A stretch of DNA of 64,000 bases from Paenibacillus sp. RC67. GTDB lineage: Bacteria; Bacillota; Bacilli; Paenibacillales; NBRC-103111. Shown piece by piece: positions 58,717 through 64,000 of this stretch; within the stretch, counting starts at the first letter, position 1, and every line of letters starts with the position of its first letter. The stretch spans positions 262,001-326,000 of the forward strand of contig NZ_CP125098.1 of the NCBI RefSeq assembly GCF_030020805.1, read 5' to 3'. A model generated the notes under the pieces. It saw nothing but the letters and a program-made list of their open reading frames with translations. It was not told the origin of the DNA and ran no database searches. The translations under genes and the position numbers were made by a program.

Positions 58717-61700
58717 TCATAGCCCTTTGAGCCGATCTGCTAATACTCGCAGTATGCTCTTGAGTACATTCATATTCTGGAAGCAGAAGGCTAACACCAG
58801 ATCTCTGTGCAGCTCCAGAACAATAACATCATTAACCGCTGTACAGTCAGCGGAACGAGGACCGCTGTCAATGACCGCCATTTCACCAAAATATTCCCCT
58901 TCTCGCAGTTGAGCGATCTCTTCCATTCCTTTGTGCACACGCACGTTTCCGCTAACAATGGCGTACATCGTATCGCCAAACTCCCCTGCTCGGCATATCG
59001 AATGGCCGGATGAATACTCTACCTCTTCAATAGACTGTGCAAGCCAAATAAAATCGTCTTGTGTAAGATGTGCGAAGAGCTCAATGTTCTGCAAGGTCAA
59101 AATTCGTCGTAAAATCACTTCATGTCGGGATAGATTCATGCTCTGCACATCAGGGACCTTGCGGTTGCTTACAGAGGTAGTGGAGGCAACCTCGGATAAA
59201 GCAGGGGCTACCGTTTTCGTCCCGTTATTTCCTTGTTCTAGCAACGATCTCAATCTACGCGACAGCAGCTTCATCATCTCCAAAGCGATGCTTGTATGAT
59301 TAAACAAAATATCATAAAAACTAGATGAATCAAGCCTCCACAATAGAAGTTCCTCTTCCGCCTTAATGGAAGCCGTACGCAAGCCTTGGTTGAATAAAGC
59401 CATTTCACCAAAACAATCGCCTCTGTAAAAGTCTCCTAGCTTCCTGTCGTTCCGATAAACGCCGGCGTGCCCACTGCCCACAATATACATGCAATCCCCC
59501 GGATCGCCCTCTTGAATAATGATCTCTCCTGGATGGACATCAACCTGCTGCAATTGTTTTGCAATGCCGGATAATTCTTTGCTCGTTAAGCCTTGGAATA
59601 CCGGGACATTTCTTAATAGATGGACACGTTCGAGCTGCTTGGAGGTATCACTCTCAGTGGAGGGGCTGCCATTTCGCTGCTTTATGGCAAGGCTAACGAC
59701 TTCCTTAAGCCATACATCTCCTTGCATGGAAAGCCAATGGAAATGTGCCTCTAAATCATTTTGATTATAAGCTTTTCCCGCTAGGTTCCGTGGGGAGGAC
59801 ATCCATGTGACCAGCAGAATCCTTAAGGAGCCCTGCAGGGTTTGGTCTATAATTTCGGCTGCATTGGCTTGTTGTCTGGAGTCACCCTCCGACCAATTTT
59901 TATAAACAGCCTGCATCGTATGGGCTTCATAGAGGAAAGCCAACAGTTGAAACACTCGCTGACAAATGGATGAGCGAATCTGCTCAACGACGATGACGAT
60001 TTCAGAGCAATGTTCCACTCCAACAAGCGGCGCTCCGTGCCCGGATAATTGATGAAATAACTCAATTTCCGTCGTAATGAGGCTCTCTATATTTTGGGGG
60101 CTCACTGCAAACGACTTGCTGTGCATCCGTGTAAGTGATTCTAACATTTTATCGCGCATATCAAACGATGCCGAGCTGTAGTAAGATAGCAGCGTGTCGA
60201 ATGATGGCTGCGTACTTATTTTTTCCAAGACGGCGGGCAAATGCAAGGAAATGCCGGTTCCATCCATGGAGTTCTTAAGCAGCAGAGCCATGTCTGTCTC
60301 GCCATAGGAAGAGAGCGCATCAATGGCATAGCGCCGCGTCTCAAAATCTTGTAAGCAAGACAGAATAGGCGGTATTAACGAGGGTACACAAAGGATTGCT
60401 GCAGATTCTAAAGCACGTATTCTTACTGAGTAAGAGCTGTCCTGCAGTAAAGCGGCCAAAGGTTTATAGAAGCTTCTCACTCCGATTTGCCCGAATAGCG
60501 AGGCCACGGCAATCCGATTCTCTTCCCGCCCACTTTCGATAAGCTGCTTTAGAATGGCTACCGACCTGAACATGCCTTCAATACCGTAGTATTTGACCAA
60601 TCCAGCAATAGCTGCTGCCTTAATTTCGGGGTCTTGTTCCTCTAGAAAGACGGTTATTCCATCCAAATATTCCTCTTGCGCGTAGGAGGCTAGGGCAATA
60701 ATCGCCTTGGCTTTTACCTGAGTATGCGTTGACGTTAGGAGGCTGCGCACTAGCTCCTCAAATCCAGCTGGCGTGGTCTGTTCTATATGCGTCAGGGCCT
60801 CAGTACACACGGCTGGATCCGAATGATGGAGAAGCGGCTGTAAGTACGGAATGAAGTCGAAATGGTCCATCCCTCGCAAAATCCGAAATGCATATAAAGC
60901 CTGCTGCTTATCTGTACTTAATAAAGCATCGGTTAACAATCGTCGGCTTGCAGGGTCCATCACATTCAATTCTTCTCTTTGAAGATCATGGTTACCCGTT
61001 TGCAGCGTAGATACTAGGGTCTGCAAATAGGCTTTCTTAAGCTTGACCGCAGCAAATATCCCGATGCCCAGCAGCACGAGTATAATGTAGCTAAGCTGTT
61101 TTGGATCGAGAAGATGAGACACTATGAGCAAGCATAGAGCGGCCAGTCCTTTGGCGCCGTTTCTTACAATACCATCCAAGAAGCCTTTGGCCTTACCGCG
61201 CCATTCAGGAGGGATAGGAAACATGATGAGTTGGCTGACAGAGGAATATACGGTATCACCGACGACTTTGTCGCTCCCCTTAACGATGACGGCCATCATT
61301 AGGACAGGCACTATAAGAATGCCCAGACTTCCTGCAAATAAAGCTATAGGGAAAACAAGCAAAGCGGTCATAACACCGAAGCGCGTTATAATCCAACCGG
61401 AAATAAACAGTTGAACAAGTAATGCGATAATTCCGGAGAAGCCATAAAAGCTGCCCATAAAACCCGCTAAAGCTTCATTCTGCAGGTTTTCTCTCAAAAT
61501 GACCTTGAATTGATAGTCAATCAGCGTTAGTGAGAACACGAGTGCTGCCGCCAGCAGCGCCACATATTTGAGATGGGGAACATGCTTGAAGAGCCCTGCT
61601 TTTTTTTCAAAGCCTGGCTTGGATTGCGGTTGGAGCTTAACTGGTCTTGCTTCAGCCTGCTGAGGAAATATACGTAGGATCAGAATGACAACGGCAAGTG

Positions 61701-62271
61701 CTATCATTTGAAGCCCTGCGTAGACAAAGATCAAATTTGCCGTTCCTAATAGAGGGGCGAAGATTTTCAAGCCGAACCCGCTTACAATGCCCCCGGCTAT
61801 GCCTCCGCTCCCGACAATACCGATCATCCGTTTAGCTTTTCTCTGATCCATTACGGAGGTAGCAAACTGCCAAAAGCAGACAATCATTAGGAAGTTAAAC
61901 ACTTCAAAGCCTATGTATATAGCAGGGAAAACCCAACGGATATCCAGCCCTACTCCAATTCTTGAAAGGAGAACCAGCCCTGCGATAACAGGGATCATTA
62001 TCGTGATGAGACGTTCCAAGCGGACTCGAGACGAATAACGTTGAAACATAACACCGGCAATAATCATAACTATGGCTTGGGGCAAGTACATGAAAGATAA
62101 GAAGGAATTATCAAACCGACTTAAAAATAACGTATCGGAAGCTGTCTTCCCTATGGTTGAGGCGGATACCACACAAAATAAATAACTTAACAGCAATATG
62201 ACTTTTATATACTCATCACGGTCTTCCTTAACCTGCGGGAATAACTTCAATATAGTCCCATAGACACCCAT
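58717..62271 (-). CDS. NTT-type nucleotide translocase fused to HEAT repeats and two cNMP-binding domains
   Basis: About 1184 residues. The N-terminal transporter-like domain with some twelve helices (about 20-425) resembles ATP/ADP translocases (NTT/Npt); STIGKTASDTLFLSRF and GSGGIAGGIVSGFG are visible. A helical HEAT-like region (about 430-800) follows, then two cyclic-nucleotide-binding domains with cassettes FGEMALFNQGLRTA (about 953) and FGEMAVIDSGPRSA (about 1126). Both keep the Gly-Glu and Arg expected for ligand contact. ATG 62271 is preferred over GTG 62334 because it gives the normal family N-terminus. Neither start has an ideal ribosome site. The substrate and ligand are unknown. 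Confidence 0.8.
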   Translation of the reverse strand: MGVYGTILKLFPQVKEDRDEYIKVILLLSYLFCVVSASTIGKTASDTLFLSRFDNSFLSFMYLPQAIVMIIAGVMFQRYSSRVRLERLITIMIPVIAGLVLLSRIGVGLDIRWVFPAIYIGFEVFNFLMIVCFWQFATSVMDQRKAKRMIGIVGSGGIAGGIVSGFGLKIFAPLLGTANLIFVYAGLQMIALAVVILILRIFPQQAEARPVKLQPQSKPGFEKKAGLFKHVPHLKYVALLAAALVFSLTLIDYQFKVILRENLQNEALAGFMGSFYGFSGIIALLVQLFISGWIITRFGVMTALLVFPIALFAGSLGILIVPVLMMAVIVKGSDKVVGDTVYSSVSQLIMFPIPPEWRGKAKGFLDGIVRNGAKGLAALCLLIVSHLLDPKQLSYIILVLLGIGIFAAVKLKKAYLQTLVSTLQTGNHDLQREELNVMDPASRRLLTDALLSTDKQQALYAFRILRGMDHFDFIPYLQPLLHHSDPAVCTEALTHIEQTTPAGFEELVRSLLTSTHTQVKAKAIIALASYAQEEYLDGITVFLEEQDPEIKAAAIAGLVKYYGIEGMFRSVAILKQLIESGREENRIAVASLFGQIGVRSFYKPLAALLQDSSYSVRIRALESAAILCVPSLIPPILSCLQDFETRRYAIDALSSYGETDMALLLKNSMDGTGISLHLPAVLEKISTQPSFDTLLSYYSSASFDMRDKMLESLTRMHSKSFAVSPQNIESLITTEIELFHQLSGHGAPLVGVEHCSEIVIVVEQIRSSICQRVFQLLAFLYEAHTMQAVYKNWSEGDSRQQANAAEIIDQTLQGSLRILLVTWMSSPRNLAGKAYNQNDLEAHFHWLSMQGDVWLKEVVSLAIKQRNGSPSTESDTSKQLERVHLLRNVPVFQGLTSKELSGIAKQLQQVDVHPGEIIIQEGDPGDCMYIVGSGHAGVYRNDRKLGDFYRGDCFGEMALFNQGLRTASIKAEEELLLWRLDSSSFYDILFNHTSIALEMMKLLSRRLRSLLEQGNNGTKTVAPALSEVASTTSVSNRKVPDVQSMNLSRHEVILRRILTLQNIELFAHLTQDDFIWLAQSIEEVEYSSGHSICRAGEFGDTMYAIVSGNVRVHKGMEEIAQLREGEYFGEMAVIDSGPRSADCTAVNDVIVLELHRDLVLAFCFQNMNVLKSILRVLADRLKGL

Positions 62272-62495
62272 TCCCCAAAATACAACTCCCTCTTTACCTA
62301 CCTGAATGAATAGATTATACCTAAAGATGTTCACCCTGTGTAACCATAAATAACATTTTATGTTTCAAATAAGTTCGCTTATTTTTATTTTCCCATTCAG
62401 TCGGTTATTGTGGATGCAATTTGGAAAGCTAGTAATATCCAAATTTCGGGTACAGCATTTTCCCGATCGGCATGAAGGAGGGAGTAAGCTACGCA

Positions 62496-62840
62496 ATGAT
62501 ATCGCTTCTGTTGACTTTGAAACGTTTGATAAGCGGGTTGTGGAGAGCCTTCAAGCTGAAGAACTTCCAAGCCCTTTTCATATTGGTGCTGATTATGTTG
62601 TTGTCCGGTACAATCTTCTATGTGAAGGAAGAAGGTCTTACAGTGCTTGATGCCATGTATTTTTGTGTAACTACGCTCAGTACAGTAGGGCATCCGACAT
62701 TCGAGCCGCGCACAGCTTTGGGCAAAGTGTTTACGATGGCCTATATTATTGTTGGTACCGGATTGTTCCTGGGTTTGATAGGATATATTGCTTATGCGCT
62801 GATAAAACAGCCAGAAGGGGAAAAACAGAAAAAAGAATAG
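62496..62840 (+). CDS. Two-helix K+-channel-like protein with altered filter
   Basis: A 114-residue protein with two hydrophobic segments (about 22-42 and 78-100) and a pore loop (about 52-67) in the ion-channel (KcsA-like, Ion_trans_2) layout. The filter reads TVGHP (T63-P67) instead of TVGYG, so K+ selectivity may be changed. GGAGGG precedes ATG 62496; the earlier in-frame ATG 62472 contains that site. It lies divergently next to the NTT fusion gene. A basic C-terminal tail follows the second helix. Confidence 0.75.
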   Translation: MISLLLTLKRLISGLWRAFKLKNFQALFILVLIMLLSGTIFYVKEEGLTVLDAMYFCVTTLSTVGHPTFEPRTALGKVFTMAYIIVGTGLFLGLIGYIAYALIKQPEGEKQKKE

Positions 62841-62967
62841 GTCTTTATTTTGTTGAAAAAGGAGGAAATGAGGTATCTGTTGCAGAATTTTGGACTTAAG
62901 TGATCAGGAGCACTGGTTTGACACTCTTCGCCTGGCTAAGCTACAACGAAAAGGATGTGATCTTGAA

Positions 62968-63360
62968 ATGGACAACTCCAAGTATGAAAAACACTATTCG
63001 GAGCAAGGGTTTTGGTCTAAGCTAAGGAAGTATGCTAAGGACGCTGGAGCAAAGGTGGTATACAGTGGGCTGCTCCTCTTTTATGCTCTGCAAAGTCCTA
63101 AGACACCGACGAAAGCTAAGATTCAGATCTATGGGGCACTCGGCTATCTGATTTTGCCTATTGATATTGTTCCTGATGTATTGCCTGTCGTTGGATATGT
63201 AGATGATTTGGGTGCCTTGATGTTAGCCATAGGTGCAGTAGCCGTGAACATAGACAGTTCCGCCAAACAAAAAGCGAAAGATAAACTAAAGGATTTCTTC
63301 GGTGAAGATGCGGCTAACAATCAGGACATTATTGATGTTGATGCACACATTGTAGAATAA
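62968..63360 (+). CDS. YkvA-like (DUF1232) membrane protein
   Basis: A 130-residue protein with the DUF1232 core GYLILPIDIVPDVLPVVGYV near residues 65-84 and one or two hydrophobic segments, followed by a charged helical tail. ATG 62968 is chosen as the family start (an upstream in-frame ATG at 62890 lacks a ribosome site). AAGGA lies 12 bases before it. The function of YkvA proteins is unknown. It is close behind the channel-like gene and may be co-transcribed. Confidence 0.82.
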   Translation: MDNSKYEKHYSEQGFWSKLRKYAKDAGAKVVYSGLLLFYALQSPKTPTKAKIQIYGALGYLILPIDIVPDVLPVVGYVDDLGALMLAIGAVAVNIDSSAKQKAKDKLKDFFGEDAANNQDIIDVDAHIVE

Positions 63361-63518
63361 AAGACGAGAACCATCGTGTTGCAGGTGTGGAGAAGAGGGG
63401 CGTGGATCTCTGCTTTGCCTGTACATAATCGGTTTTAGGTGAAAAAATATATGTATGTTATAATAGAGGTATTCGGTCAAGAAAATCTATTGGCCAAGAT
63501 AAGAAAGGTAGCAGATCT

Positions 63519-63746
63519 ATGCATGGTTTCGAGGATTGGAATCTAAAAGCGAAGAAAACTTTTAATGCCACAAGTAATGAAGTTGTATTAACAGTAACAG
63601 AAGCAGGAAGTTTGTTGGGTCTTTCTAAAGACCAAATGAAAGCCTATGTAGATAAAAGCGGGCTAACTAAGGTTCCGATCATGAGAAGTGTTCATAGGTA
63701 CCTTTTATTGAAAAGTGAAATAGATGAGATAGTGAAAAATACATAA
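63519..63746 (+). CDS. Small HTH (excisionase-like) protein
   Basis: A 75-residue protein with a helix-turn-helix of the HTH_17/excisionase type (about 28-70; LTVTEAGSLLGLSKDQMKAY, then RYLLLKSEID). AAAGGTAG precedes ATG 63519. A TATAAT -10 (63459-63464) lies upstream. Such proteins bind DNA as small regulators or excision factors. No integrase gene is nearby, so a regulator is more likely. Confidence 0.65.
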   Translation: MHGFEDWNLKAKKTFNATSNEVVLTVTEAGSLLGLSKDQMKAYVDKSGLTKVPIMRSVHRYLLLKSEIDEIVKNT

Positions 63747-63764
63747 CTATTACATAGATAAGAC

Positions 63765-63789
63765 AAACACCGATGCGGTGTTTTTTTCT
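63765..63789 (+). terminator. Intrinsic terminator of the HTH gene
   Basis: AACACC-GAT-GCGGTGTT stem-loop followed by TTTTTTCTTTT. Confidence 0.8.
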
Positions 63790-63792
63790 TTT

Positions 63793-64000
63793 ATGGGCAA
63801 GGGTACGTTTAAAAACGTCGGAGATAAGAGCATTGAGTCGATAACGAAAGTGGAAGTGAAACTCGTTCTAGGCAACGATAGCGGGGATACTGCGGATATT
63901 GGTAAACAATATTTTGAGAATATTGAGCTTCACCTCGCACCAGGAGAAACTGGAGAAGCGACACTTGAATTCACGGATGTTCCTTATTACGAGGATGCAA
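63793..64000 (+). pseudogene. Partial ORF cut by the window end, possible 5'-truncated gene
   Basis: An open frame from ATG 63793 (MGKGTFKNVGDKSIESITKV...) runs off the window. It resembles a small FxLYD/Ig-like beta domain with KVEVKLVLGNDSGD and LAPGETGEATLEF. The ATG sits in the terminator's T-tract without a ribosome site, which suggests a gene that lost its 5' part, though an unseen start or later recovery cannot be excluded. Confidence 0.35.

Noticed and set aside
1..64000. tRNA, rRNA, CRISPR arrays and replication origins
   Set aside because: None was recognised by reading; no repeat-spacer pattern or DnaA-box cluster was seen.

Overview
The window looks like a Paenibacillus (or close Bacillales) chromosome. 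It has moderate GC, strong AGGAGG-type ribosome sites, frequent TTG/GTG starts, intrinsic terminators, several carbohydrate-type ABC importers with AraC/GntR regulators, S-layer-homology (SLH) surface proteins, a B. subtilis-like pspA-ydjGHI membrane-stress operon and a PBSX-type contractile tail cluster. This placement is inferred from gene content; no rRNA or tRNA gene was seen.

Layout. 1-760: a Doc-type toxin with a frameshifted AbrB-type antitoxin. 796-3156: an AraC regulator divergent from an orphan solute-binding lipoprotein. 3433-7134: pspA-ydjG-ydjH-ydjI with a sigma-W-like promoter. 7449-9446: a secreted VWA protein. 9677-15389: a sugar/glycerophosphate-type ABC operon ending in an RNase J-like (beta-CASP) metallohydrolase. 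15675-20419: two large surface proteins, the second SLH-anchored. 20553-24617: a small ORF, an AraC regulator, and a TetR/MFS efflux pair with a clear operator array.

24704-42264 is the most interesting region: a complete contractile phage-tail particle (R-type tailocin) without terminase, portal, capsid, integrase or replication genes. It holds an XRE repressor, an ImmA-like protease behind a LexA-type SOS box, an ArpU/RinA-like activator, tail terminator, sheath, tube, a chaperone pair joined by a -1 frameshift site, tape measure, hub/baseplate proteins, a large fibre, a holin and a glucosaminidase. Five TGTC motifs spaced exactly 11 bp start 5 bp after the activator gene and end just upstream of a -10-like element; I read this as the late promoter. 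The sequence suggests a relay: DNA damage, LexA release, ImmA, XRE cleavage, activator, late operon, lysis.

42503-43443: two decayed ABC-2 permease genes. 43609-48531: a 1640-residue SLH/beta-propeller surface protein. 48801-49445: an SGNH-like hydrolase with altered motif residues. 49769-55424: a GntR-controlled ABC importer operon ending in a metallophosphoesterase, with a TGTCTAGACA operator. 55582-57370: a YtrA-type GntR regulator and a membrane protein that seems to start at ATA. 57402-58565: a diguanylate cyclase. 58717-62271: a fused nucleotide-translocase/HEAT/cyclic-nucleotide-binding protein. 62496-64000: a K+-channel-like protein with an unusual filter, a YkvA-like protein, a small HTH protein and a partial ORF cut by the window end.

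A near-identical terminator hairpin (core GGTCGGTGCTTTTT) recurs at five places across the window.
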